Below, piece after piece: positions 7,977-16,066 of a stretch of 34,114 nucleotides of DNA. Within the stretch, counting starts at the first letter, position 1, and every line of letters begins with the position of its first letter. The position numbers and the translations under genes were made by a program. The notes under the pieces are model-generated. The model did not search any database, was not told the DNA's origin, and saw nothing but the letters and a program-made list of their open reading frames with translations. Source of the DNA: Betaproteobacteria bacterium (GTDB lineage: Bacteria > Pseudomonadota > Gammaproteobacteria > Burkholderiales > Ga0077523); NCBI GenBank assembly GCA_025350245.1, contig JANXYG010000017.1, positions 1 through 34,114 on the forward strand, written 5' to 3'.

Positions 7977-8189
7977 ATGACCCAGGCCCAGTTCGACCAG
8001 CATCGCCCCACTCTCGACCGCGCCGTCACGGCCATCCGCGATCGCGGCTTCTGGAGTCCCTGCCCCGAGCAGCCGAGCCCGAAAGACTATGGCGACACCG
8101 CCGCCAATCCGGCCGCGAATGCTAGCTACACCGATGCGGCGTTCGTGGCCAGCCGGTTTCGGGTGGTGCAGCGGCGGTATCACGTCTGA
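7977..8189 (+). pseudogene. paaN: Collapsed paaN: N- and C-terminal ends joined in frame
   Basis: This 70-residue frame is divergent from paaG. Its first 42 residues (HRPTLDRAVTAIRDRGFWSP and SPKDYGD) match the start of PaaN, the betaproteobacterial phenylacetate aldehyde dehydrogenase-like protein. Its last ~28 residues, including ANPAANASYTDAAFVASRF and RVVQ, match my recollection of the extreme PaaN C-terminus. About 480 residues of dehydrogenase domain are absent, yet the frame is unbroken. GGAG eight bases before the ATG at 7977 makes it the better start; an in-frame ATG lies at 7962. It cannot be an active dehydrogenase. The assignment of the C-terminal half rests on memory, not a search. 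Confidence 0.65.
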
Positions 8190-8408
8190 ACGCCTGGATT
8201 ACTCGCACAACCGCGATGTGCCGCTCTGAAAACGGGGCGAAGCGAGCGCGAGCACACAGTGCCATCGGACGAGATCCGCTCGTGGGTCACGTCACTGACG
8301 ATTCATGCCATGAATGAATATCATCCACCGCATGAATACCTTACCCCGCCTCATGGGCTTCCCCGCTCGCGAAGCGGCTGCGCATGATGCCAGCGGTCGT
8401 GATCACCG
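8190..8408. other. Non-coding debris between two gene relics
   Basis: No gene is visible in these 219 bases. A 15-bp palindrome, ATTCATGCCATGAAT, lies at 8301-8315, with another ATGAAT shortly after. This patch is more AT-rich than its surroundings and could be a leftover operator. The stretch reads as scar between the paaN relic and the DUF4143 tail. Confidence 0.4.
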
Positions 8409-8606
8409 ATGCACGCCAGCGGCAAGCTGTTACCGGTCGAGGTGAAATCGACGACCAAGCCGCGGCTGGCCGATTGCGTGTATCTGCGCACCTTCCGCAC
8501 CGAGTACGGCGCGAAGGCTCGCGCCGGGCTGCTGCTGCACACCGGAAGCACGCTGGAGTGGCTGGCGCCGGACGTGCTTGCCGCGCCGTGGTGGCGAGTG
8601 CTTTGA
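8409..8606 (+). pseudogene. 3' fragment of a DUF4143-type ATPase
   Basis: This 65-residue frame resembles the C-terminal end of AAA+ ATPases with a DUF4143 domain: GKLLPVEVKSTTKPR, then LRTFRTEYGAKARAGLLLH and LEWLAPDVLAAPWWRVL. In that family the PVEVK stretch belongs to a PD-(D/E)xK-like fold. Normal members have about 370-420 residues; the ATPase half and most of DUF4143 are absent, and an in-frame stop lies just upstream at 8400-8402. Such genes are often strain-specific and mobile, so this may be what is left of an insertion that disturbed the paaN side of the locus. Confidence 0.65.
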
Positions 8607-8623
8607 AGTAAAGCTTCGCAACT

Positions 8624-10180
8624 TCATTGTGTCGAGGTAGCGCGGTAGCCATCCCGCAGTTCACGCTTGAGAATCTTGCCGATGCCGCTGCGCGGCAGCA
8701 CGTCGATCGGCTCGACCGCGGAGATACGCTGCATCTTTCCGAGCCGTGAATTGGCCCAGTCGAGCAGCGCCTCGGCATCGATCGCCTGGCCCTCGCGCGG
8801 CACCACGAAGGCCACCGGCGTCTCGCCCCAGCGCTCCGACGGCACCCCGACCACGGCGACTTCGAGCACTTGGGGATGCTCGCGCACGACGCCTTCGAGG
8901 TCGCTCGGATACACGTTGAAGCCGCCGGAGATGATCATGTCCTTGCGGCGGTCCATCAGCGTGAGAAAGCCGTCGGCGTCGAAGCGACCGACATCGCCGG
9001 TGCGGATGAAGCGCCGGCCGGTGGCATCGAACCATTCTGCATCGGCGGTCTTGGCCAGCTGGTTGTGATAGCCGTTCATCATGCCCGCCGAATGCCCCAC
9101 GATCTCGCCGATGCTCCCGGGCGGCAGCTCGACGCCGTCCTCGTCGATCACGCGCATGTCGTGCCCCGGCGCCGGACAACCGACGGTGCCGAGGCGGTCG
9201 GTGTGCAGGTGCGCTTCGAGGATGCAGGTGCCGCCGCCTTCGGTCATGCCGTAGTACTCGATCAGTGCACCGGGCCAGCGCCGCACGATGTCGGCCTTGA
9301 GCGCCGCTGCGAACGGCGCGCTGGTGCAGAACTTGAAGCGGAACGCCGACAGGTCGAAGCGATCGAAGTCCGGCAGCGCCATGATCCGCTGGTACTGCAC
9401 CGGCACCAGCATGGCGTGGCTGGCGCGATGCCGCTGAGCAAGTTCGAGCAACCCGCGCGCCTCGAACCGTGGCATCAGCACGCACGTGCCGCCCATCGCC
9501 AAGGTCGGCAGCACGCTCACCAGGGTGGTGTTCGAGTAGAGCGGGGTCGACACCAGGGTGATGCAGCCGGGCACATAACCGAAGGTGCCGGCGCGCTGCA
9601 TCTGCACCCAGCGCATGCCGTGGGATTGCACGATGCCCTTGGGCGACCCGGTGGTGCCGGACGAATAGATGATGTTGAACGGCTGCTGCGGTTCGACCAC
9701 GGTCGGCGGCGGCGCCGATGGCGAAGACGCCAGCCAGGCGTCGAGGCCGGGCGCCACCGTGGCATCGCCGAAACCGATCCAGCGTGCCGCGATCTGGTCG
9801 CGCAGAGGTTCGAGTGTACCGGCCACCGCAGCATCGACGAACAGCACCGTCGCACCGGCATCGTTGGCCATCGTCACCAGGCTGGCCGGCGTGGAGCCGG
9901 GCGCGAGCGGCGCCACCGGCACACCCGCCCGCAACGCTCCGAGAAAGATCGCCAGGTAGTCGATGCACATGACGCCGCAGATCGCGATGGCATCGCCCTT
10001 GCCGATGCCCGCCCCCGCGATGGCACCGGCGACCCGGTCCACGCGCGCATCCAGCTGCGCGTAGTCGAGCATGTCGTCGCCGAGGATCAACGCCGGATGC
10101 GCCGGGCGTTCGGCGGCGTGATGCCGGATCAGGTCGGCGATGTTGCAGAAGTCGAGAGCGAGGAAGTCGTCGAGAGTCAC
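8624..10180 (-). CDS. Class I acyl/aryl-CoA synthetase (AMP-forming)
   Basis: This 518-residue adenylate-forming ligase has every core motif: YSSGTTGSPKGIVQSH (ATP loop), YYGMTEGGGT, RTGDVGRFDADGFLTLMDRR (hinge), and a C-terminal SGIGKILKRELRD whose Lys is the adenylation lysine. It makes a carboxylate CoA thioester with ATP. Substrate cannot be read from sequence; lying between paa and homogentisate genes it may act on an aromatic or medium-chain acid. The start is GTG at 10180 (MTLDDFLALDFCN) with a weak ribosome site. It is clearly different from paaK. Confidence 0.85.
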   Translation of the reverse strand: MTLDDFLALDFCNIADLIRHHAAERPAHPALILGDDMLDYAQLDARVDRVAGAIAGAGIGKGDAIAICGVMCIDYLAIFLGALRAGVPVAPLAPGSTPASLVTMANDAGATVLFVDAAVAGTLEPLRDQIAARWIGFGDATVAPGLDAWLASSPSAPPPTVVEPQQPFNIIYSSGTTGSPKGIVQSHGMRWVQMQRAGTFGYVPGCITLVSTPLYSNTTLVSVLPTLAMGGTCVLMPRFEARGLLELAQRHRASHAMLVPVQYQRIMALPDFDRFDLSAFRFKFCTSAPFAAALKADIVRRWPGALIEYYGMTEGGGTCILEAHLHTDRLGTVGCPAPGHDMRVIDEDGVELPPGSIGEIVGHSAGMMNGYHNQLAKTADAEWFDATGRRFIRTGDVGRFDADGFLTLMDRRKDMIISGGFNVYPSDLEGVVREHPQVLEVAVVGVPSERWGETPVAFVVPREGQAIDAEALLDWANSRLGKMQRISAVEPIDVLPRSGIGKILKRELRDGYRATSTQ

Positions 10181-10237
10181 GGCCGGAAACCAGCGAATGG
10201 GCGATGGCCGCGAGTTTACCGGGCACGGCGCCGTGTC

Positions 10238-10654
10238 TCAGTGCGAGTTATCCCGGGCGTTCGGAGAAACGATGGCTCTGACTATGCCGAGAATCGAGAC
10301 GCCAACCAGAGCGCAGGGGATGCTCCAGTGGGCACCCAGGTACGCGGTGTAAACGGCGGCGCAAATTGCGATCACCGATATGGCGGCGCCCAGATACTGC
10401 CCGCGCTTTATGTCGCGGATCGAGGCATGCAAACCAGCGTTTTCGCTTTCGATTCTTGCTGTCTGCTCCAACTCGACCATCTTGAAAATGCGTTCTGCGC
10501 CATTCGGAACGATTTGGTCGAAACGGGCCAATGCATCGGGAGGCGGCAGTGAGCCTTTCCATTCCTGCGATTGGAGCTGAATCGTGGTTTTTGGTGGGGG
10601 CGCCGACTGCCCCGTCACAGAGGGAGAATTGCTATTTCTCGGCGGTTTTGCCAT
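10238..10654 (-). CDS. DUF2335 family membrane protein
   Basis: This 138-residue protein has a polar, Pro/Ser-rich N-terminus and then the DUF2335 signature: PPPDALARFDQIVPNGAERI followed by FKMVELEQTARI. Two hydrophobic segments follow at about residues 90-125 (AAISVIAICAAVYTAYLG and IPCALVGVSILGIVRAI). DUF2335 has no established function; members are scattered and often strain-specific. The base composition is less GC-rich than the neighbours, hinting at acquisition. Its start overlaps the end of the small exported protein upstream by 23 bases. Confidence 0.75.
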   Translation of the reverse strand: MAKPPRNSNSPSVTGQSAPPPKTTIQLQSQEWKGSLPPPDALARFDQIVPNGAERIFKMVELEQTARIESENAGLHASIRDIKRGQYLGAAISVIAICAAVYTAYLGAHWSIPCALVGVSILGIVRAIVSPNARDNSH

Positions 10655-10835
10655 GTTCTCGGTTGATTACAGCGCGCATGGCGTTGCCGACACGAGTCCA
10701 ATCAGATCGCATCGACTCGGTGTCTGTCCGCGCGCGGACATACGGTTCTGGCGAAGCGTAAATGCTGCCAGGAGCCGCCATACCCGCCAAAATACCGGCC
10801 CAGAGGGCTGATCGGTGTCGTCGATACAGGTTCAT
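10632..10835 (-). CDS. Small exported protein upstream of DUF2335
   Basis: This 67-residue frame begins with a plausible signal peptide, MNLYRRHRSALWAGILAGMA with a possible cleavage after IYA-S, followed by a short charged tail. It ends 23 bases inside the DUF2335 gene, consistent with coupled translation. No clear Shine-Dalgarno precedes the ATG at 10835. I do not recognise a family with certainty. The alternative is a chance frame, but the export-like N-terminus and overlap argue for a gene. Confidence 0.5.
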   Translation of the reverse strand: MNLYRRHRSALWAGILAGMAAPGSIYASPEPYVRARTDTESMRSDWTRVGNAMRAVINREHGKTAEK

Positions 10836-11054
10836 GGCGTTTAGTGTAGCGCAGCCCCATCGGGCTTGCTATGAGCCTGCTATTCCGCAAACCGCGCGGT
10901 TTCTTCAGGGGCCCGGACGTGATCCGAAACGCCCGCCGCCATCGGGCGCATCGGCGGTCACATCGAAACCGGGACATTCCTGGCGCCGGGGACGAAGCGG
11001 CATCGGGCAGCGCCTGCGCTACGCTACGGCATTCTTGTCACCCAGGACTTCACC
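10836..11054. other. Divergent intergenic region before paaY
   Basis: No ORF is credible here. A perfect 14-bp palindrome, AAACCGCGCGGTTT, lies at 10889-10902 and could be an operator. The region must carry the leftward promoter of the DUF2335 pair and the rightward promoter of paaY; neither is distinct to the eye. Confidence 0.4.
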
Positions 11055-11666
11055 ATGCCCTGCTACAGCATCGACGGCATCACCCCCGTCGTCCATCCCA
11101 GTGCCTACGTGCATCCCACCGCCATCCTCATCGGCGACGTGCTGATCGGCGCCGATTGCTATGTCGGTCCGGCGGCGAGCCTGCGTGGCGACTTCGGACG
11201 CCTCGTGCTCGAGCCCGGTTCGAATCTCCAGGACACGTGCGTGATGCACGGCTTTCCGGGTACCGACACGGTGGTCGAGGTCGACGGTCACATCGGCCAC
11301 GGCGCCGTACTGCACGGCTGCCGCATCGGCCGCAACGCGCTGGTCGGGATGAACGCCGTGGTGATGGACAACGCCGTGATCGGCGAGTCGGCGATCATCG
11401 CCGCCTGCGCCTTCGTCAAGGCAGGGCTGCATATTCCGCCGCGAATGCTGGCTGCCGGCGTGCCGGCGCGCATCGTTCGGCCGGTGACCGACGAAGAGTT
11501 GGCGTGGAAAGCCGAGGGCACCCGCACCTATCAGACATTGGCGCGACGATCGGCAGAGACGATGCGCGAGGTGACGCCATTGCGGGAGATCGAACCCGAT
11601 CGAAAACGACTCACGATCGAGAGCGTGCCGCCACTGATGACGCTGAAGCAGCGGCGGGCCGACTGA
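11055..11666 (+). CDS. paaY: Hexapeptide-repeat thioesterase PaaY
   Basis: This 203-residue left-handed beta-helix protein closely follows E. coli PaaY as recalled: [31 protein letters not shown], and [20 protein letters not shown] with metal-ligand histidines, then [15 protein letters not shown] and [12 protein letters not shown]. PaaY is a gamma-carbonic-anhydrase-like thioesterase that clears a dead-end product of oxepin-CoA hydrolysis. It stands apart from the main paa operon here. It converges with the small exported protein to the right, with only seven bases between the stops. Confidence 0.93.
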   Translation: MPCYSIDGITPVVHPSAYVHPTAILIGDVLIGADCYVGPAASLRGDFGRLVLEPGSNLQDTCVMHGFPGTDTVVEVDGHIGHGAVLHGCRIGRNALVGMNAVVMDNAVIGESAIIAACAFVKAGLHIPPRMLAAGVPARIVRPVTDEELAWKAEGTRTYQTLARRSAETMREVTPLREIEPDRKRLTIESVPPLMTLKQRRAD

Positions 11667-11673
11667 TCCCGGA

Positions 11674-11889
11674 CTATCGCGCCACCATCCAAGGAGTTGA
11701 CGCGGGCGGCGCAAGCGGGGCTTTCGAATCAGCGGCCCTGCTCGCCTGCGCCAGGGGAATGGCGCCGGGCTTCGAGTGCCAGTGCTGATGTTTGGGTGCG
11801 GAGGCGCCGTCCGGCGCGTGATGCTGGGCGATCGCCAGCGATCCCGTCGCGAGCAGAACACACAGCACAAACAGCCGGACGATCCCCAT
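11674..11889 (-). CDS. Small His-rich exported protein
   Basis: This 71-residue protein has a clear signal peptide, MGIVRLFVLCVLLATGSLAI ending AIAQ, followed by a His-rich patch (QHHAPDG, PKHQHWHSKPG) and a Pro/Ala tail. The ATG at 11889 is preferred over the longer frame because GGAGG lies seven bases before it; a GTG immediately precedes that ATG. It follows hmgA by 32 bases on the same strand and may be co-transcribed. No known family; metal binding is a guess from the histidines. Confidence 0.65.
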   Translation of the reverse strand: MGIVRLFVLCVLLATGSLAIAQHHAPDGASAPKHQHWHSKPGAIPLAQASRAADSKAPLAPPASTPWMVAR

Positions 11890-11921
11890 CACCAGACCTC
11901 CACCTCTCGCTGCACCCGCCG

Positions 11922-13070
11922 TCATCGGCCTTGTCCCGGGCTCGCGCTGCCGACACGCCAGGAATCCACATACGCCGGCTGCTCCACCCCCGCCGGCAGC
12001 GCCGCCACCTCCACCGGATAGCGGGTGTCGATCATGACGGCAACTTCATCCGTTTCGGTTCGCGTCGCTTTCGCACCGGCCGCGAACGCCTTCGGATGCG
12101 GGCCGTGAGTGAAGCCGCAGGGGTGCAGGGTCACCATGCCCGGATGGATGTTGTCGCGCGAAAAGAACTGGCCGCGGTGATAGAAGATGATCTCGTCGTA
12201 GTCGTCGTTATTGTGGAAGAACGGCACCTTGAGCGCACCAGGATCGGTCTCGATCGGGCGCGGGCAGAAGGTGCAGACCACGAAGTTCTTCGCCACGAAC
12301 GTGGTGTGGGCCGACGGCGGCAGGTGATAGCGATGGCTGGAGAGCGGGCGGATGTCGCGCCAGTTCAGGCGCACCGGCGTCAGGTCGCCGTGCCAGCCGA
12401 TCGCGTCGAGCGGATTGAACGGATAGGTCAGGGTCGCGAGCTTGCCGCGCCGCTTGACCAGCACCTTGGTCTGCGATTCGCCCTGCTGTCGCAGAAAATG
12501 GTCGTCGATGCGCGGCACGTCCAGCACCGCGGGATCGAAGATGGCATGCGGGCCGACCAGCCCGCGGTCGGGCAACTGATAGGAGCCCTCGGTGCATTCG
12601 ATCAGCAGCATCGTGGTCGGCGCTGCAGGCTCCAGGCGCCACATCGCGCCGCGCGGCAGCACGATGTAGTCGCCGTCGCGGTAGCTCAGGTGGCCCCAGT
12701 CGCAATACAGTTCACCGCTGCCCTCGTGGACGAACAGCAGTTCATCGCCGTCGGCGTTGCGCACCAGATGATCCATGGCCCGCTCGCAGCGCCACCAGCG
12801 AAACTGCATGTCGCCGTTGCCCAATAGCGAGAGTGCATCCCATGGGCTGGCGGTGAAACCGTCGGCGCGCACCAGGTCGTAGGCGTGCGGCTGGAGCGCG
12901 CCGTCGAAGCTCTGCCACCCGGTCGGCGCATGCCGATGATGGAAGTGCGTGCTCGGGCCGAAGAAGCCCTCCTTGCCCATCTCGCGCTCGAAGGTGCCCG
13001 CGGGCAGATCGGCGTGGGCCTGGCGGGAATGCTCGCCTTCCCGGTGTGGCAACGAGATCCAGCGTTTCAT
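11922..13070 (-). CDS. hmgA: Homogentisate 1,2-dioxygenase
   Basis: This 382-residue cupin-type protein matches the shorter betaproteobacterial homogentisate dioxygenases. Visible landmarks are QAHADLPAGTFEREMGKEGF, DHLVRNADGDELLFVHEG, KRRGKLATLTYPFNPLDAIG, HTTFVAKNFVVCTFCPRP, VPFFHNNDDYDEIIFYHRG, and GFTHGPHPKAF, the last two carrying the His/Glu iron ligands. It opens the homogentisate ring to maleylacetoacetate. The partner genes for maleylacetoacetate isomerase and fumarylacetoacetase are not in this window. Its ATG overlaps the DUF2783 stop (ATGA). Confidence 0.92.
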   Translation of the reverse strand: MKRWISLPHREGEHSRQAHADLPAGTFEREMGKEGFFGPSTHFHHRHAPTGWQSFDGALQPHAYDLVRADGFTASPWDALSLLGNGDMQFRWWRCERAMDHLVRNADGDELLFVHEGSGELYCDWGHLSYRDGDYIVLPRGAMWRLEPAAPTTMLLIECTEGSYQLPDRGLVGPHAIFDPAVLDVPRIDDHFLRQQGESQTKVLVKRRGKLATLTYPFNPLDAIGWHGDLTPVRLNWRDIRPLSSHRYHLPPSAHTTFVAKNFVVCTFCPRPIETDPGALKVPFFHNNDDYDEIIFYHRGQFFSRDNIHPGMVTLHPCGFTHGPHPKAFAAGAKATRTETDEVAVMIDTRYPVEVAALPAGVEQPAYVDSWRVGSASPGQGR

Positions 13071-13276
13071 GTTTCGCTCCCGGAATCGAAACTGCTACGC
13101 GCCGCTTGCAGCGCCTGGACCAGCACCTCGGCATCGCCGACGTGGTTGGCTAGCAGCAGCACGAGGCGCGCGTTCAAGGCTTCGCTCTGCGCCCGATCGA
13201 GACCCGCATGGACCTCGATCAGGGCCTGATAGAACTCGTCAGGCCGCGCGAGATTGGGCGTGGTGGTCAGCGGCAA
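13067..13276 (-). CDS. DUF2783 small protein
   Basis: This 69-residue protein carries the DUF2783 pattern: DEFYQALIEVHAGLDRAQ, NARLVLLLANHVGDAEVL, QALQAA. Such proteins sit beside aromatic hydroxylases, but no biochemical role is known to me. I place the start at TTG 13276 because GGAG lies seven bases upstream. It overlaps the end of the monooxygenase gene by about 38 bases in another frame and is coupled to hmgA by an ATGA overlap, so the three genes form one translational unit. Confidence 0.8.
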   Translation of the reverse strand: MPLTTTPNLARPDEFYQALIEVHAGLDRAQSEALNARLVLLLANHVGDAEVLVQALQAARSSFDSGSET

Positions 13277-14924
13277 TGCTGTTCTCCGAAGAAGCACCGC
13301 AGGCACGCGCCAGCGCCACCGCCACGTCGGCCGGCGTACCGCGCTTCCAGCGCGCGGCAACATGCTGATCCGGGCGGATGAGGTAGGCGCTGCCGGGCTC
13401 GGCGCCGTATCGCCGAACGAGCAAGCCGTGGGTGTCCACGATCACCCGCTCGCCTTCTGCACCGTCGCCGACGGCGCCGGGCTCGATCACCCGGACACAG
13501 CGCAAGCCGTTGATGGCGCGATAGGCCAACATGTCGATCCGATCGCCGAAGACGAGCAGATCGAAACCGTGACCGACCTCGGCGCTCAGCCATCTTGCGG
13601 CACCACCGATGGTGACCGGCGCATCCAGCAGCGGTGTGCCGGGTGTCAGCGGCGAATCCCACGCATCACGATCCTGGGTGTCGAGTGCGCTGCCGCGGTA
13701 TCGCGCGGGCAGCGACAACCGCCCGCTGTTGACCAGCCGCCGCGCGAACTCGTGCTGCGCGGCCAGCGCCAGAACCGAGTCGCGAAACACGCGGCTCATG
13801 TCGGACTTGGGCGTGATGAAATCGGTGGATCGCGTGGACTCGAGGATGTTCTCGTCGGCCGCCTGGCCGCGCTCGTGGTCATAGCTCGCGAGCAGCGACA
13901 CGGGCGATTCAGCCTTGATGACGCGCGCCAGCTTCCAGCACAGGTTGTCGGCATCCTGGATGCCGCCGTTGCAGCCACGCGCGCCGAACGGCGAGACCTG
14001 ATGCGCGGCGTCACCGGCGAAGATCACGCGCTCGTGCACGAAACGTTCGAGACGCCGACACTGGAAGGTATAGACGCTCACCCATTCGAGCGTGAACGGC
14101 CGCTCGCTGCCGAGCATGGCACGCAGCCGGGGCAGCACACGCTCGGGCCGCCTCTCGTCTTCCGCGTTGGCGTCGGGGCCGAGCTGGAAGTCGATCCGCC
14201 ACACGTCGTCGGCCTGGCGATGCAGCAGCACCGACTGGTGGCGATGGAACGGCGGATCGAACCAGAACCAGCGTTCGGTGGGAAAGTCGCCGGTCATGCG
14301 CACGTCGGCGATGAGGAAGCGGTCGTTGAACACCTGCCCGGGAAAGGCGAGCCCCATAGCCTCGCGCACCGTGCTGCGCGCGCCATCGGCGGCGATGACC
14401 CGGTCGGCGCGCAGGCGATACGTGCCCCCGGGCGATTCGACCTCGAGCGTGACGCCGTCGTCGTCCTGCATCACGCCGGCGCAGCGGTTCTTCCACCGGA
14501 CCTCGCCGCCGAGCGCCGACAGCCGCGCGAGCAAAGCTTCTTCCAGGTGGTACTGCTGGAGATTGACGAACGCCGGGCGGCGGTGCCCGTCTTCGGGCAA
14601 CAGGTCGAACTGGTAGGCGAGCCGATCGCCGACGAACACCTTGCCGACACGCCAACCGACACCGCGATCGACCACGGCGTCGCCGCAACCGAGGCGATCG
14701 AGGATTTCGAGGGTGCGCTTGGCGTAGCAGATCGCGCGCGATCCGGCACTCACGGTGTTGTTGTCATCGATCACGATCGCCTGCACGCCGTGCAGCGCGA
14801 GATCGATGGCACAGCACAGGCCTACCGGCCCCGCACCGACGATCACGACCAGCGCAGGCGTCGCCGCCGAGTCAGACGACGGGACATATCCCTCGAACGA
14901 CGGCGGCTGGTAACTGGCGTGCAT
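13239..14924 (-). CDS. FAD-dependent aromatic monooxygenase
   Basis: This 561-residue flavoprotein is a PheA/TfdB/MhpA-type hydroxylase. It shows the dinucleotide motif VVIVGAGPVGLCCAIDLALH, the DG motif IAADGARSTVREAMG, the GD motif VIFAGDAAHQVSPFGARGCN, and a thioredoxin-like C-terminal domain with SAYLIRPDQHVAARW. Sitting just before hmgA, it probably makes homogentisate or a near precursor; 3-hydroxyphenylacetate 6-hydroxylation is one candidate, by context only. The ATG at 14924 (MHASYQPPSFEGYVPS) lacks a strong ribosome site. The stop region overlaps the DUF2783 gene. Confidence 0.85.
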   Translation of the reverse strand: MHASYQPPSFEGYVPSSDSAATPALVVIVGAGPVGLCCAIDLALHGVQAIVIDDNNTVSAGSRAICYAKRTLEILDRLGCGDAVVDRGVGWRVGKVFVGDRLAYQFDLLPEDGHRRPAFVNLQQYHLEEALLARLSALGGEVRWKNRCAGVMQDDDGVTLEVESPGGTYRLRADRVIAADGARSTVREAMGLAFPGQVFNDRFLIADVRMTGDFPTERWFWFDPPFHRHQSVLLHRQADDVWRIDFQLGPDANAEDERRPERVLPRLRAMLGSERPFTLEWVSVYTFQCRRLERFVHERVIFAGDAAHQVSPFGARGCNGGIQDADNLCWKLARVIKAESPVSLLASYDHERGQAADENILESTRSTDFITPKSDMSRVFRDSVLALAAQHEFARRLVNSGRLSLPARYRGSALDTQDRDAWDSPLTPGTPLLDAPVTIGGAARWLSAEVGHGFDLLVFGDRIDMLAYRAINGLRCVRVIEPGAVGDGAEGERVIVDTHGLLVRRYGAEPGSAYLIRPDQHVAARWKRGTPADVAVALARACGASSENSIAADHHAQSRAA

Positions 14925-14980
14925 CGTTGCGTCGACCTGGGACGGGCGGTGGCTTGCGGGGAGCCGGCGGCAGAGACCGG

Positions 14981-15934
14981 TCAATCGCCTTCGAGCTGCA
15001 CCCACATCTCGCGGTCGCGCTGCGCGGTCCAGATGCGCGGGTCGCGGATGCCGTTGGCTTCGTCGTAGGCTCGGGTCACGTCGAAGGGCAGGCAATGATC
15101 GAAGATCACCCAGTGCCCGAACTTCGGCTTCAGCGCGGCATAGGTGTCGCGGTAGATCTCGCGCAGCGGCTTGCGGGCCGCAGCGCCCTGCCTGACGGCG
15201 GCGAACATCTCGGAGACGAAGGCGCGCGTGTCGGCCAGCCCCTTGGCTACTTGCGCGGGCGTCTGCAAGGCGTCGCCGCGACCGGGCACCAGGGCCGCCG
15301 GATCGAGCGCTGCGATACGGTCGAGCGTGGCGGGCCAGTCTTCGAGGTAGGCATCGCCGGTGTAGGGCGTCGCGGCGAACTCGACCAGGTCACCGCTGAA
15401 CAGCACCCGGTCCTGCGGCAGCCACACCACAGTGTCGCCTTTGGTATGACCCCGGCCAAGATGCATGATCTTGACCTCCAGTTTGCCCAGCCACAGCGTC
15501 AGTTCGCCCTCGAACACCATGGTGGGCCAGGTGAGCCCGGGGATCGATTCGACCGCCTGGAACAGGCGCGGAAAGCGCTCGATCTCGGACTTCATGTCGG
15601 CCTCGCCACGCTCGCGGATGAGTTCGAGCGTGCCCTTGCTGGCGATGATGTGCTCGGCGCCGTAGGCGCTGGCACCGAGCACGCGGACGGCGTGGTAGTG
15701 CGACATGGTCACATAGCGGATCGGCTTGTCGGTCACCTCGCGGATGCGGCGGATCACGTCCTGCGCCATCACCGGCGTGGCCTGGGTGTCGATCACCATC
15801 ACCGCGTCGTCGCCGATCACGATGCCAGTGTTAGGATCGCCCTCGGCCGTGTAGGCATAGGCGTGATCGGAGAGCCGGGTGAAGCTGACGGTCTTCTCGA
15901 CCAGATCGGCGTGCGATGCGAATTTCTTTTCCAT
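14981..15934 (-). CDS. MBL-fold hydrolase with altered metal motif
   Basis: This 317-residue protein has metallo-beta-lactamase fold landmarks: VMVIDTQATPVMAQDVIRRI, MSHYHAVRVLGASAY, MHLGRGHTKGDTVVWLP, and VLFSGDLVEF. The normal HxHxDH metal site reads HYHAVR here, so the Asp and third His are missing. The later His (GRGH) and Asp (SGD) ligands remain, so it may bind a single metal. It is the first gene of the leftward hmgA unit and is 56 bases from the monooxygenase start. Its substrate is unknown; a role in aromatic or quinol detoxification would fit the place but is not shown by sequence. Confidence 0.8.
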   Translation of the reverse strand: MEKKFASHADLVEKTVSFTRLSDHAYAYTAEGDPNTGIVIGDDAVMVIDTQATPVMAQDVIRRIREVTDKPIRYVTMSHYHAVRVLGASAYGAEHIIASKGTLELIRERGEADMKSEIERFPRLFQAVESIPGLTWPTMVFEGELTLWLGKLEVKIMHLGRGHTKGDTVVWLPQDRVLFSGDLVEFAATPYTGDAYLEDWPATLDRIAALDPAALVPGRGDALQTPAQVAKGLADTRAFVSEMFAAVRQGAAARKPLREIYRDTYAALKPKFGHWVIFDHCLPFDVTRAYDEANGIRDPRIWTAQRDREMWVQLEGD

Positions 15935-16066
15935 GGCTCGAGAGTCTCCACCCTTCGGATTGCGGCGACGAACTCATCGATTGTACCTAGCAGCCTGTCG
16001 GGATCGGGCTTCGGATCGCCACTGCGCCAAATACCCGTTCACATCGCACCTCTGGACACTTCGAAC

